Notes: generated by a model from the letters alone, not told the origin. Positions 1 to 8,994 are shown, counted from the first letter of the stretch. The stretch is DNA of 64,000 nucleotides from Phycisphaerales bacterium (GCA_023382935.1 JAHDXL010000012.1:1-64000); one strand, 5' to 3'. Translations and numbers: made by a program.

Positions 1-58
1 GCATGTTTTAGCCATGCCGCCAGCGTTCAATCTGAGCCAGGATCAAACTCTTCAATTG
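1..58 (-). rRNA. rrs: 16S ribosomal RNA, 5' end only
   Basis: Read on the minus strand, this stretch carries the conserved bacterial 16S start, including AGAGTTTGATCCTGGCTCAG followed by the usual ATTGAACGCTGGCGGCATG block. Only about the first 58 bases lie in the window; the gene continues beyond the left edge. The 5' end is placed by analogy with the E. coli 16S start. A sigma70-like promoter lies about 450 bases upstream at 508-535. Confidence 0.97.
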
Positions 59-531
59 AAGTTCCTCGATCCCCGCCTGCAACTCAACGCCGCAGGCAGG
101 GGTCATGTCAACTGAATGTTCGGTCCGGCAACCTCGCCCGTACCCTTTCGGGGCGTGACGAGGCCGGTCCGACCGGTGACTCATCACCGGCCGCCCATGC
201 TCTCGCATGGGGCTTCATTCTGGCACTCAAAGATTCAGTTCCGTCAGACCTTGCGGCCCGACGAGGGCTGATTCCATTGCACACGAGAATGCCAGAGCCC
301 CGGAGCTGTGACTCCAGGACACCGTTTTTTGATCGACGCCGGATGCCCTTGGCAGGGCGCGGTCGTGTACCGCTTCCGACGCCGCACATTCTCGCGGCGG
401 ACCCAACTGTTCACTTGCCAAGGAGGTTCGAACGTCTCCGCTTCACGCTTCGATCGCTCGTTCGCGCACACCAAACACGGCACCGGCCGTGCTCAGTGGC
501 GGGGGATAGTGTAGCGCGCACACCCCCTCAG
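59..531 (-). other. 16S rRNA leader region, no protein gene
   Basis: This 470-base stretch between the 16S start and comF holds no convincing gene on either strand. From the promoter at 508-535 it would be transcribed as a long rRNA leader. A TGAATCTTTGAG string on the minus strand near 226-237 resembles a boxA antitermination element, but the match is weak. Short GC-rich inverted repeats near 73-100 could belong to a 16S processing stem, which would need the other end of the 16S to test. Confidence 0.6.
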
Positions 532-535
532 TCAA
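508..535 (-). promoter_or_regulatory. Probable rRNA operon promoter
   Basis: On the minus strand there is a -35 box TTGACT (530-535) and a -10 box TACACT (508-513), separated by 16 bases. Each matches the sigma70 consensus at five (TTGACA) and four (TATAAT) positions. It points at the 16S gene, overlaps the last codons of comF, and is the best promoter match in this intergenic region. Confidence 0.65.
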
Positions 536-1416
536 TCTCCTCCGCTTCCTTCCTCCACAATTTCTCGCGCAATTGCCACCGATCCAGGCCCCGACCCCGC
601 CTCGTTCTGGGCTCTCCGCCCTCGCTCTACCCTTACCCCTGCCGTTGCCACCCACAGACGCTTTACGTCACCCCCCTCCTTCAGGGCACGCGATGTCGCC
701 CGCAAGGTCGCACCCGTCGTTCGAACATCATCCATCAGCACCACCAACTCCCAACACTGAAGACAAATTCCCTTGTGCCTCCGGAAAACCCTGGCTACGT
801 TCGAAATCCGTTCGCTCGCCGGCACCTCCAACTGGCTCGGACCCCGCCGTCGCACCAGTGCACGTACCAAACGCGCACCGCACGAGCCCGCCGCCGCCCT
901 TGCGATCACCTGCGTGTGGTCCACCCCTGTCCTCAGCCGCCGCTCCCAGTGCATCGGCACCGGCACAATCGCCACACGCCTCGCGTCCACTTGAGCCCGC
1001 TCCAACTCCTCTCCCAGGCGCTGCCCCAGCGCCCGACCCAGCTGCCGCCCGGTCTGCCTCCAGTGCCGAAACTTCAGGTCGAGCACTGCGGCTCGCACCG
1101 GCCCGACATAAGGCCCCAGCCTCAAGGCCTGCTCCCACGGCAGCCGCTTGGTCCGGCACCCAGCGCACCCCTCCCCGTCAGCCTCGTGAGGCCCCACGCT
1201 CCCCCCGCAGCGCCAGCAATACGCCTCGCGCCCGTCCGGCCTCCATCCCTCCACCCGCGCACGCTCATCGAAACACAGCCCCACGCGCCCGAGAAACTGC
1301 ATCTCGAACTCGTCCAGCAACCCCGTCCGCGGTTCGCACACCGACACCGGCTCCGGCGCCGCCCCCGGACGCCGCGGCGGCCACTCGAACCGGGGCTCAG
1401 TCACTTCACCCGACAT
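532..1416 (-). CDS. comF: ComF-family phosphoribosyltransferase-like protein
   Basis: A 294-residue protein of the ComF/GntX type. It has two Cys pairs likely to bind zinc (Cys67-Cys70 and Cys84-Cys87) and then a type I phosphoribosyltransferase domain with the PRPP-binding motif VVLMDDVRTTGAT at about 225-237. Family members are linked to competence and DNA uptake or to nucleotide salvage; the substrate is usually unknown. The start codon overlaps the end of mcsB by 11 bases, so the two are probably co-translated. The N-terminal 60 residues are Pro-rich and not recognisable. The assignment rests on the zinc pairs plus the PRPP loop. Confidence 0.85.
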   Translation of the reverse strand: MSGEVTEPRFEWPPRRPGAAPEPVSVCEPRTGLLDEFEMQFLGRVGLCFDERARVEGWRPDGREAYCWRCGGSVGPHEADGEGCAGCRTKRLPWEQALRLGPYVGPVRAAVLDLKFRHWRQTGRQLGRALGQRLGEELERAQVDARRVAIVPVPMHWERRLRTGVDHTQVIARAAAGSCGARLVRALVRRRGPSQLEVPASERISNVARVFRRHKGICLQCWELVVLMDDVRTTGATLRATSRALKEGGDVKRLWVATAGVRVERGRRAQNEAGSGPGSVAIAREIVEEGSGGD

Positions 1417-2509
1417 CGGCTAGGCGCTCGCGCAGCAGTGTTGCCCGCGCCGTGCGACGCTCATGCTGCGTCAGTTCCTTGCCCGACTGGTGCTGCAGGT
1501 GCGCCTGCTGCACGAACAGGAACAGCGCGTTGATCTTCTTGATGTCGGCCGCAGGAAGCAGTTGCGTCAGCACCCCCAGCCTCACCAGGCTGAGCAGTTC
1601 CATCGCCTCTTCGGTCGACATCAGCCGTGCGTTCTGCAGCGTGCCCAGGGCGCGATACACGCGATCGGTGCTGGTCGCCTTGCGCTTCTCCACCAGCACG
1701 CGCCGCGCATGCCTCTCATAATCGATCACCCGCGGAATGATCTCCGATTCCATCTCGTGCAGCAGCACCTGCTCGGTCTTGCCCAGCGTGGTCTGGTTGG
1801 AAATCTGGAAGAGGTCTCCCACCGCCTCCGACCCTTCGCCGAAAAACCCGCGCACGGCCAGCGACATGTCCTCGGCCGCGCGGCGCACCTTGTCAATCTC
1901 GCTGAGCAACTTCAGCCCCGGCAGGTGCAGCATCACGCTGAATCGCGCCCCCGTGCCCACGTTGGTCGGACAGGCCGTCAGATACCCGAAGCGCGGACTG
2001 AACGCATACTCCAACGCCCGCTCCAGCGCATCATCGACTGAATCCGCGGCCGCCAATGCCTCGCCCAACGCCAGCCCCGAACGTATCACCTGCACACGCA
2101 GGTGATCCTCTTCATTGACCATGATCGCCAGCCGTTCGTCGGGCAACCCCACCGCCAGACCGCGCGGCTCCTCCGGCCCGCCGATGCCCCCCGCCAGTTT
2201 GCCGCGCGCATGCTGACGGCTCATCAACTGCCGCTCCACCAGCAACTGCCGCTCATACTCCGGCGCATTGTGCACATCCACCCACATCATCGGGCCCACG
2301 CGCTCGATCGCCCGCCGGCACAACGCCAGCACCTGCGCCCTCTGCTGACGATCGGCCTGCGGCACAAACCGATGCGCCGCCAGGTTGCGCGCCAGCCGCA
2401 CACGCGACGACATCACCACGTCGGCGCTGCGCCCCTCTCCGCGCAACCACTCCGTCGCCGAAAAGTAACTCGGACCGCTCGAACCAGAGCCTTCCACCGG
2501 GCCCACCAT
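1406..2509 (-). CDS. mcsB: McsB protein-arginine kinase
   Basis: A 367-residue member of the phosphagen (guanido) kinase family. It shows the phosphate-binding SSRVRLARNL at 34-43, NEEDHLR at 132-138, the ACPTNVGTG segment at 179-187 that carries the family Cys region, and GEGSEAVGDLFQISN near 224-238. In Firmicutes McsB phosphorylates arginines of misfolded proteins and so marks them for ClpC-ClpP degradation. It lies three bases after mcsA, its known activator, and overlaps comF, so mcsA-mcsB-comF reads as one operon. Length matches the family. ClpC is encoded at 34014-36566. Confidence 0.95.
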   Translation of the reverse strand: MVGPVEGSGSSGPSYFSATEWLRGEGRSADVVMSSRVRLARNLAAHRFVPQADRQQRAQVLALCRRAIERVGPMMWVDVHNAPEYERQLLVERQLMSRQHARGKLAGGIGGPEEPRGLAVGLPDERLAIMVNEEDHLRVQVIRSGLALGEALAAADSVDDALERALEYAFSPRFGYLTACPTNVGTGARFSVMLHLPGLKLLSEIDKVRRAAEDMSLAVRGFFGEGSEAVGDLFQISNQTTLGKTEQVLLHEMESEIIPRVIDYERHARRVLVEKRKATSTDRVYRALGTLQNARLMSTEEAMELLSLVRLGVLTQLLPAADIKKINALFLFVQQAHLQHQSGKELTQHERRTARATLLRERLADVG

Positions 2510-2512
2510 CGC

Positions 2513-3064
2513 TCAGGCTCCTCCACGCTCCAGTTCGTCCAGTTTGCGGATCTCATCACGCAGCGAGGCCGCCTGCTCATAATGCTCGGCCGCCACCGCC
2601 GAGGCCAACTGCCGACGCAACGCCGACAACCTCTCCTCCCGCTCCTTCGAACTGCCCAGCAGCGTCTCCAAGCGGTCCGGCCCGCCCTGCCGGCTGCGCT
2701 CCAGCGCCCCCCGCGGGATCTTGCCCACATGGTGCGTCGCCCCTTCGTGCGCACGTTCGATCAGCGGGCCCAACTTCTCCTCAAACGTGCGATAGCAACT
2801 CGCACATCCCAGCAGGCCTGTCTGCTTGAACCGGGCATACGTCAGCCCGCACACGCTGCACGTCAGCGCCGCGCCCGCGCCCTCCGAACCGGCCACTGAC
2901 TTGACGAACGTCGCCACCAGTTCGTGCATCGGAAGGTGCCCCTGCCCACCCAGACCGGCTTTGGCCGCACAATCCTCGCATAGGTGCTTTTCGATCGACT
3001 TGCCGTTGATGATCACGGTTTCGTGAATCGTGGCCTCGCGTTCCCCGCACTCACTGCACTTCAT
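2513..3064 (-). CDS. mcsA: McsA-like zinc protein, activator of McsB
   Basis: A 183-residue protein with four Cys-x2-Cys pairs (3/6, 29/32, 69/72, 87/90), typical of the zinc-binding part of McsA, followed by a C-terminal UvrB/UvrC-type coiled motif at about 148-178. McsA binds and activates McsB and recruits it to ClpC. The start at 3064 is chosen because a perfect AAGGAGG ribosome-binding site sits 9 bases upstream (3074-3080); a longer reading frame upstream would run through the rpmB terminator hairpin. First gene of an mcsA-mcsB-comF operon. Confidence 0.92.
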   Translation of the reverse strand: MKCSECGEREATIHETVIINGKSIEKHLCEDCAAKAGLGGQGHLPMHELVATFVKSVAGSEGAGAALTCSVCGLTYARFKQTGLLGCASCYRTFEEKLGPLIERAHEGATHHVGKIPRGALERSRQGGPDRLETLLGSSKEREERLSALRRQLASAVAAEHYEQAASLRDEIRKLDELERGGA

Positions 3065-3164
3065 GCGACAGGGCCTCCTTCGCATCGCATGGTACGCAAA
3101 AGGCCCCTCATCCGGAAGCCGAAGGGCGCCTCCCTGCCGCCTCCAGCCCCCCACCGCGACGCCA

Positions 3165-3195
3165 CAAAACAACACGCCCGGGTCCATGCCCGGGC
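3165..3195 (-). terminator. Rho-independent terminator of rpmB
   Basis: On the minus strand a GCCCGGGC stem with a short loop (3176-3195) is followed by a T-rich run (GTGTTGTTTT). It lies between the rpmB stop codon and the mcsA start and should insulate the two genes. Confidence 0.75.
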
Positions 3196-3226
3196 GCGCC
3201 TCAACTCAACATCCGACGGGGCCGGA

Positions 3227-3511
3227 TCAGTCCTGCTTGTTCAGGCGGGTGTACCCATACTTGCGACGCAGCGGCTTGGTCACCAGACCGCCCCGGATCG
3301 CCTTGGTCGACACCTTGATCCGCTTCATCCGCTTCACTCCGTCATCGTCCACCACCTCGGCACGTACCTTCTGCAGGTTTGGCTTGAACGTGCGCGGCTC
3401 GATGCCCGTCGGCTTGAGACCGAAGCCGCCCTTGCTCAACTTCTGGCCGCGATAGGTCCGCAGTTTTCCGAAACTGGTCTTCTTCCCGGTGTAGTAACAG
3501 ACGTTCGGCAT
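3227..3511 (-). CDS. rpmB: 50S ribosomal protein bL28
   Basis: A 94-residue basic protein beginning MPNVCYYTGKKTSFGK, with the bL28 features of an N-terminal aromatic/Thr-Gly-Lys segment, the central RTFKPNLQ stretch and the VSTKAIRGG region. It is a component of the large ribosomal subunit. The start at 3511 is favoured by a GGGAGG ribosome-binding site just upstream; the upstream in-frame extension has no such site. It ends in its own terminator. It is somewhat longer than the E. coli protein because of a central insertion rich in Val and Asp. Confidence 0.95.
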   Translation of the reverse strand: MPNVCYYTGKKTSFGKLRTYRGQKLSKGGFGLKPTGIEPRTFKPNLQKVRAEVVDDDGVKRMKRIKVSTKAIRGGLVTKPLRRKYGYTRLNKQD

Positions 3512-3571
3512 CTTCAGCCTCCCAAGGCGTGGCCCCAAGTCTAGCCCGCTGCCGTCCGCAGGCAACCCCGC

Positions 3572-4726
3572 CTATCGCGACAGGTGCTCCCGCGCAATCA
3601 TCACCTCCAGCGTGTGCGCCACCACCTGGATCTCCCGCTCCGACAGGCTCCCATAGAAAGGCAGCGCAATGGTCCGCTGGCTTACCGCTTCGGCAATCGG
3701 GAACATCCCGGATCGATACCCGTACATGTTCCTATAAAGCGGTTGCAGGTGAATGCAGGGGAAGTACGGCGCCGAGCCCACATCGTGCCGCCTCAGGCTG
3801 GCGATCACCCGATCCCGCTCCACGTCGGTATACCCCGTGCTCAAACGCACCACGAAGACAAACCAACTGGGTTCCACGTTCGGTTCAATCGTGGGCACGA
3901 TCAGGTCGCTCACTCCCATCAGTCGCTGCATGTAGCGCTTGGCCACCTCGCGGCGCTTGCGGAGAATCTCCTCGAATCGCTCCATCTGTCCCACGCCCAC
4001 CGCCGCCGAGAGTTCGTCCATCCGGAAGTTGAATCCCAGCCGGTCGTGCTCCAACCACGAGCCCGCAGCCGTCCCCGCCTGCCCCAAAGGCCTGCCTTGG
4101 TTGCGCAGCGAACGACAGATGTCCGCCAGGCGCTGATCGTCCGTGACAATCATCCCCCCTTCGCCGGTGGTGATCTGCTTGTTGGGGTAGAAACCGAACA
4201 CCCCGACGCGCCCGAACGAGCCCGCCGGCCTCCCTCCCAGCGTCGCCCCCAACGCCTCGCAACAGTCCTCCACCATGATGAGTTCATGACGGGCCGCGAT
4301 GCGGGCATAGGTGTCCATGTGCGCGGGGTTCCCGAAGGTCTCCACCGCCAGGATCGCCTTGGTCCGGGGGGTGATCGCCGCCTCCACCGCCACCGGATCC
4401 ATGTTCAGACTCTTCGGGCAGATGTCCACGAACACCGGCGTGGCCCCCACATACGCGATGCAGTTGGCCGACGCGATGAATGAGAACGGCGTCGTGATGA
4501 CCTCGTCCCCCGGCCCGATCCCCAGCGCCAGCAACGCCAGGTGCAGCCCCGACGTGCCGCTGTTGACCGCCACCCCGTGTCGGCAGCCGGCCACCGACGC
4601 CACTTGGGCCTCGAACCGCTCCTGCATGGGTCCGATCGACAACCGCCCGGACCGCAACACTTCGAGCACCAGCGATTCCTCAAGGCTCGACAGGTCGGGC
4701 TTGCTCAAAGGAATGATGTGTGACAT
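3572..4726 (-). CDS. DegT/DnrJ/EryC1/StrS-family PLP aminotransferase
   Basis: A 384-residue PLP enzyme of the sugar aminotransferase family. It shows the NSGTSG cofactor phosphate-binding turn at 55-60, the VEDCCEALGA segment near 152-161 with the cofactor-contacting Asp, and the catalytic Lys183 in NKQITTGEGG. Family members transfer an amino group onto nucleotide-linked keto sugars for O-antigen, LPS or other surface glycans. A GAGGTGG site precedes the ATG. It stands alone between rpmB and dnaA, so the exact sugar cannot be told from context. kdsA at 9.7 kb suggests an LPS-type envelope, which fits a role in surface glycan synthesis. Confidence 0.92.
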   Translation of the reverse strand: MSHIIPLSKPDLSSLEESLVLEVLRSGRLSIGPMQERFEAQVASVAGCRHGVAVNSGTSGLHLALLALGIGPGDEVITTPFSFIASANCIAYVGATPVFVDICPKSLNMDPVAVEAAITPRTKAILAVETFGNPAHMDTYARIAARHELIMVEDCCEALGATLGGRPAGSFGRVGVFGFYPNKQITTGEGGMIVTDDQRLADICRSLRNQGRPLGQAGTAAGSWLEHDRLGFNFRMDELSAAVGVGQMERFEEILRKRREVAKRYMQRLMGVSDLIVPTIEPNVEPSWFVFVVRLSTGYTDVERDRVIASLRRHDVGSAPYFPCIHLQPLYRNMYGYRSGMFPIAEAVSQRTIALPFYGSLSEREIQVVAHTLEVMIAREHLSR

Positions 4727-4774
4727 GCGGCCACCTCGCTGCGCCGCCCGCGTCGGTCGGCCTGGTCACGATAC

Positions 4775-6328
4775 TCACCCGCGGACACGCGCGCCGCCGG
4801 CTCGCCGCACTTCATCGGCCAGACGGTCGGCCAAAGCCCGCAGAGTCAGACCATCGTGCCGCCCGCCTACGCTGACCACCTTGCCCTCGGCGATCTGCCG
4901 CGAGATGCGGGCATACGCGCTCACGATCGTCGAGTGACTCGGGCGCGCCATGGCCGAGGCAATCTCCGGGTAACTCCGCGTGGTCATCTCCCGCGACAGG
5001 AACACCGCCATCGACCGCGCCAGCACCACGCGACGGTGACGCCCCTGCCCCACCAGGTCGTTCAGTTCCACTTCCAGTTCACGACAAACCACCCCGATGA
5101 TGGTGTCCAACTGCACTGGCCTCTGCTTGATCGCTTCCGCCCGCCCCAGCCCCTGACGGCGCATGTCCAAGGCGTGCTGCACGACGATCGCACCAATGCT
5201 TCCGTCGGCCGTCGCGAGATCAGGCAGCAACTTCCACACCGCCTCGATCTGGGTGAGCATCCCCTCGATGTCGCGCACCGAAACCGACTCCCCTGCTCCA
5301 GCAACCTGTTCGCCGATCAGGCGCGATGCCCCCGCAGCAAGGGGGAGCCCGCGCCGCTTTGCCAGCCGCTCGATGATCCGAGAGCGCAGGTCCAAGTCGG
5401 GCGGATCGAGCCTGACCACGGCCCCGCACACCAGGCGCGACACCAGCGCCTCGCTGAACTTGCGGATGGAGCGCGGGTGCGAGTCCGAGGCCATCACGAT
5501 GCGCGCCCGCCCCGTGCCGATCGCGTCCAGCGTGTGCAGCAACTCGTTCTGGGTGGCTTCCTTTCCGGCGACGAAGTGAACATCGTCAATGCACAGCAGA
5601 TCGGCGGTCCGGAAGATCTTGCGGAAGGCCGCCATCGCGTTGCCCTGCACCGCAGCGACGAACTCGTTCGTGAACACCTCAGCCGGGTAATACACCACGC
5701 GGGCGCGGGGATTCAGTTGACGGAATCGGTTGGCGATTCCCTGAAGAAGGTGCGTCTTGCCCAGTCCGCATGAGCCGTGGATGAACAGGGGAGACACTGC
5801 CGACGCGTCAGAGCCTTCGGCCAGGCGCTGAGCGGCCGCGTAGGCAATGCGATTGGACCCGCCCACAACGAAGTCTTCGAGCCTATGCACCAGTTCCGCT
5901 CGCCTGCCTGACGACGCGACGTGGTGCCGCGGCCGCGGCGCCAGGGGCTGGGCGCGGACTGGCGGAGCGTCGACCGGAGAGCCAGGCTCGGGCCCGAAGG
6001 CTTCGTTGTCCACGCAGAAGCGGAGGGTCAGTTCGCAGCCCTCCTGCCCGGCGTGGTCGCGCAGGACGCGGCGCAGGTCACACCCGAACCGGCGTTCGAG
6101 CAGGTCGCGGGTGAACTTGTTGGGAACGGTCACGTCGAGCGTGCCGGCGTTCACGCCCAAGCGGGCACGCTGGCCGAAGAAGCGATCGAACCGGTCAGCC
6201 CCGACTTCGCGACTGAACAGCCCGCGAAGCCGGTCAAGAAGTTGCAGGGATTCGTCATGTCGTCCTTGCGCGTCGCGCGATGAAGAGGATGGCAAAGTAT
6301 GGACCGGTGAGGATGATCTGGATTCCAC
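4775..6328 (-). CDS. dnaA: Chromosomal replication initiator DnaA
   Basis: A 517-residue DnaA: N-terminal domain I (about 24-110), a Pro-rich linker (112-136), an AAA+ ATPase with Walker A GSCGLGKT at 185-192 and Walker B LLCIDD at 244-249, then the C-terminal helix-turn-helix DNA-binding domain. I place the start at a GTG at 6328 because AAAGGAG lies at ideal spacing before it; no ATG is available nearby in this frame. The signature that contacts DnaA boxes reads ARPSHSTIV, where most DnaA proteins have GRDHSTV, so the usual Asp is Ser. The upstream region holds one near-perfect DnaA box. Confidence 0.95.
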   Translation of the reverse strand: MESRSSSPVHTLPSSSSRDAQGRHDESLQLLDRLRGLFSREVGADRFDRFFGQRARLGVNAGTLDVTVPNKFTRDLLERRFGCDLRRVLRDHAGQEGCELTLRFCVDNEAFGPEPGSPVDAPPVRAQPLAPRPRHHVASSGRRAELVHRLEDFVVGGSNRIAYAAAQRLAEGSDASAVSPLFIHGSCGLGKTHLLQGIANRFRQLNPRARVVYYPAEVFTNEFVAAVQGNAMAAFRKIFRTADLLCIDDVHFVAGKEATQNELLHTLDAIGTGRARIVMASDSHPRSIRKFSEALVSRLVCGAVVRLDPPDLDLRSRIIERLAKRRGLPLAAGASRLIGEQVAGAGESVSVRDIEGMLTQIEAVWKLLPDLATADGSIGAIVVQHALDMRRQGLGRAEAIKQRPVQLDTIIGVVCRELEVELNDLVGQGRHRRVVLARSMAVFLSREMTTRSYPEIASAMARPSHSTIVSAYARISRQIAEGKVVSVGGRHDGLTLRALADRLADEVRRAGGARVRG

Positions 6329-6788
6329 CCTGTTCTCCTTTCCCACGGAGAGAGAGCATGAGCCGGCAGCGCAGCGCGCGGCTCGGGTGTGGCCGACGAT
6401 CGACGATCGTGGCTCCAGATTCGCGGCGTCATCCCTGTCGCCGGACGTGCGAGCGGGCAAGCCGTTCGCGGTGTCTGCAATGTCGTGTGATGGTGGCGCA
6501 TGGATAGCCTGTGGAAGCCTCTTGGCTCCGTTTTCCTGGAGCAAGACACACGACTTGACGGATCTGTCTGGTCGGCCGAACCTCCCTGGCCGACGAACAC
6601 ACAGAGTAGGGCGCACCGCGTCATCGTGCAATGACTTGTCTTCACGAATCTCGTGCACACGCGTTGGCGGGCCCGAAAACCAAGCACTTGCGTGCAGAAA
6701 AGTTTTGTTATCCACGACGCGTCCCGAAGCGCCCTTCAAAGTGTGAACAAGGTCGGGGCGACCGGGGCGCGGAAACCGCGTTCTTGCC
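6329..6788. other. dnaA upstream region, possible replication origin
   Basis: This 460-base non-coding stretch lies between dnaA and the acetyltransferase gene. It contains a DnaA-box-like TTATCCACG at 6708-6716 (one mismatch to TTATCCACA) and a weaker TTGTTCACA on the minus strand near 6742-6750. It is not obviously AT-rich and I see no cluster of boxes, so calling it oriC is only an inference from its place next to dnaA; it may instead serve dnaA autoregulation. Confidence 0.35.
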
Positions 6789-7760
6789 TCAGAAATCGGG
6801 CTCGCGAAAGGACCGCACCAGAGCCAGGCGCCGGTCGATCGAACGGAATCCGAGCCGCTTGTACAGTCGCAGCGCGCGTGGGTTGTTCATATCCACGGCG
6901 CAGGTCATCTCCAGCGCGCCGGCGTTCGCAGCCGCGTCGATCGCGTGCTCCATCAACACCTGCCCGAGTCCCTTTCCCCGCAAAACAGGCCCGACCCCGA
7001 GGTAGACCAGTTCGACCGACGCCTGCTCGGGAAAAGGACTAAGCAACAGCGCGCCCTCGGGCTGGCCGCGCAGAGAAACCACCCACCACAGCGCGGGGTC
7101 ATGGCGCCCCGTGGCGCGGTGGGAATCGATGACGTCATCCACCTCGCGCAGCCCGCACAGTTCAGGGCAGTCCTGCGTGTCGATATAGGAGCGTTCGAGC
7201 GCCCGAGCCAGCGCCGCGCGCGGACCCGGTTGGGTGACATCTCCCGCAGGAAGCAGTTCAACACCATGCGGGAGCGGCGGGTTCGGAAGCCTCTCGGATG
7301 GAATTACCAACTTCTGGTAGGACAACTCGGCGATCTGCCGCATCCCCGCATCCAGACAGGCCTGGTGTGCCCAGTGCTCGACGGGCGCGATCAGCGCCTG
7401 GGCCAGCGCCACGCGATCGGTCATCGACTCGCGAATGGCGTCGAAGGCTGCGCCCAAGGTGGCGACACGATGAGCATGCTGTGTGGATGGATCGGGGGCT
7501 CGCGGTCCATCATCGGGTCCGGAGACGTAGATCATCGCCGTGCGCCCCGGCGTGGGGACAATCAGACAGGCCTGCGAGACGCGCGGCAAGGGGCCGGAGT
7601 CGTCGATGGTGCCCCACACGAGGGAGAGGTCGATGCCGTGCGCCGGGGCCGATTCGATCAACTGACGGGCGGCGACCCGGCGCGAGCGCGCCGGCACGCT
7701 GACGAGCCTCTCCGCGGCCGATTGAATGAGGGGAGCGGGAATGCGCTGGGCGTGAATCAA
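6789..7760 (-). CDS. GNAT-family N-acetyltransferase
   Basis: A 323-residue protein whose C-terminal half is a GNAT acetyltransferase. The acetyl-CoA-binding loop is VGPVLRGKGLGQVLMEHAI, around 250-268, preceded by VELVYLGV and followed by NNPRALRLYKRLGF, the classic last strand and helix. The N-terminal half may be a second, degenerate GNAT fold, as in mycothiol-synthase-like proteins. The substrate is unknown. The longest frame begins at a TTG (7760) and no better start with a clear ribosome-binding site is visible, so the first residues are uncertain. Confidence 0.85.
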   Translation of the reverse strand: MIHAQRIPAPLIQSAAERLVSVPARSRRVAARQLIESAPAHGIDLSLVWGTIDDSGPLPRVSQACLIVPTPGRTAMIYVSGPDDGPRAPDPSTQHAHRVATLGAAFDAIRESMTDRVALAQALIAPVEHWAHQACLDAGMRQIAELSYQKLVIPSERLPNPPLPHGVELLPAGDVTQPGPRAALARALERSYIDTQDCPELCGLREVDDVIDSHRATGRHDPALWWVVSLRGQPEGALLLSPFPEQASVELVYLGVGPVLRGKGLGQVLMEHAIDAAANAGALEMTCAVDMNNPRALRLYKRLGFRSIDRRLALVRSFREPDF

Positions 7761-7897
7761 CCGTTGCCACCCGAAATCGAACCGAACGTGCCCGGGCGTC
7801 GAACAGGTTTGACGCGCCGTGCGATGTCTCTAGACTATCTGCCCGGCGCGCGTCGAGTCGACGTGGGCTCGCCGCAGGGCGACGGACGCACACCTGC

Positions 7898-8572
7898 ATG
7901 GGAAACCTCATGGAACACTCCCCAAGCACCTGGAAGAACGGTTGGACCCAACGGGTGTTGGCGGCTTGCCTGGGGCTGATGCTGTTGGTGCTGCCCGCCG
8001 GGCTATTGGGCGCCTGGGCTCCCGAGCCCGATCCGGTGCCCACCCGCTGGGAGTTGAACTTTCAGCCAGGTCCGCTCCGCGTCATTCGACTCGAAGGTGG
8101 GGTCTCAGGCCCGAGGCATTACTTCTACATGACCTACCGGGTGACCAACCACTCGGGCAACGATCTGATCTTCGCCCCTTCGTTTGACCTGGTCACGCAA
8201 GAGGGAGCCCTTCGGCGTTCAGGCCGCGACGTTCCGCCAGAGGTGACGGCGCACATCCTGTCGATGCTGCGCAACCCCTTCCTGGAAGACCAGATCAGCA
8301 TCCTGGGGAACATCCTTCAGGGCATCGAGAACGCCAAGGACGGGCTGGTGATCTGGCCGGTGGATGACTTGGAGACCGACTCGGTGACGATTTTCGTCGC
8401 GGGCTTATCGGGCGAAAACAAGCCGTACGTGGTCCAGGACTCTCAAACCGGGCGCAACAAGCGTGTGATGTTGCGGAAGACGTTGATGCTGCACTACGAG
8501 ACACCCGGAACCCTGGCCAACCGCGACTCAACCCCGCTGGATTTGGGTGAGTCGCAGTGGGTGATGAGGTAG
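7898..8572 (+). CDS. Exported or membrane-anchored protein of unknown function
   Basis: A 224-residue protein not recognised. A hydrophobic segment at about 19-41 ([20 protein letters not shown]) follows a short basic N-terminus and acts as a signal peptide or single anchor. The rest is predicted outside the membrane and includes a [13 protein letters not shown] stretch, which resembles beta-sandwich proteins that describe bilateral interaction surfaces, but no motif identifies it. An in-frame second ATG at 7910 is an alternative start. It lies 67 bases before rpmA on the same strand. Confidence 0.7.
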   Translation: MGNLMEHSPSTWKNGWTQRVLAACLGLMLLVLPAGLLGAWAPEPDPVPTRWELNFQPGPLRVIRLEGGVSGPRHYFYMTYRVTNHSGNDLIFAPSFDLVTQEGALRRSGRDVPPEVTAHILSMLRNPFLEDQISILGNILQGIENAKDGLVIWPVDDLETDSVTIFVAGLSGENKPYVVQDSQTGRNKRVMLRKTLMLHYETPGTLANRDSTPLDLGESQWVMR

Positions 8573-8639
8573 GAGTGGACGGGGGTGGTGCAGGGGGCCT
8601 AAGGTTGAGGCCGCACCGGAAGGCAACGAGGCTGTAGTC

Positions 8640-8936
8640 ATGGCGCATAAGAAGGGTCAGGGATCCACCAAGAACGGTCGCACGTCGAACCCGCAGTACC
8701 GCGGGATCAAGTTGTTCGGCGGGGAGTTGGCCCGTCCGGGCGCGATCATCGTGCGTCAGGTCGGCACGCCATTCCTTCCCGGCTTCAACGTGCGGAAAGG
8801 CAGCGACGACACGCTGTTTGCGGTGGCTGAGGGTCAGGTGGTATTCATTGGGCGCAAGGTGCACGTGGACCCGATCGACCCCGCCGCCCCGAAGCCGCAG
8901 GCCCTGCGCGACTATCGGGCTCGCAAGGCGAGTTGA
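8640..8936 (+). CDS. rpmA: 50S ribosomal protein bL27
   Basis: A 98-residue protein starting [17 protein letters not shown], followed by the family core [19 protein letters not shown] and [20 protein letters not shown]. bL27 sits near the peptidyl transferase centre of the large subunit. It begins directly with the mature MAHKKG type N-terminus, without the extra cleaved leader found in Firmicutes. A strong terminator follows at 8956. rplU, the usual upstream partner, is not next to it here. Confidence 0.97.
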   Translation: MAHKKGQGSTKNGRTSNPQYRGIKLFGGELARPGAIIVRQVGTPFLPGFNVRKGSDDTLFAVAEGQVVFIGRKVHVDPIDPAAPKPQALRDYRARKAS

Positions 8937-8955
8937 TGTTCCGTGAAACGACAGC

Positions 8956-8988
8956 GAGCCCGGGCCGGACCCGGGCTCATGTTTTTTT
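8956..8988 (+). terminator. Rho-independent terminator of rpmA
   Basis: A perfect 9-base-pair stem, GAGCCCGGG with CCCGGGCTC and a five-base loop (8956-8978), is followed by a run of seven T (8982-8988). It ends rpmA and separates it from the convergent gene at 8995. Confidence 0.9.
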
Positions 8989-8994
8989 GTCGCT

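Noticed and set aside
83-111. A TTGACA (106-111, minus strand) near the 16S start as a second promoter
   Set aside because: The matching -10 position reads GTTGAG, a poor match, so it is not supported.
277-1721. Long open frames opposite comF, rich in Pro, Arg and Ser
   Set aside because: They lie over comF in the high-GC antisense direction, lack ribosome-binding sites and show low-complexity composition typical of shadow frames.
6329-6739. An upstream in-frame extension of dnaA to 6739
   Set aside because: The extra 137 residues do not resemble DnaA, and a GTG with an ideal ribosome-binding site lies at 6328.
5847-6746. A 299-codon frame opposite and upstream of dnaA
   Set aside because: It spans the dnaA start and the putative origin; no ribosome-binding site or family sequence.
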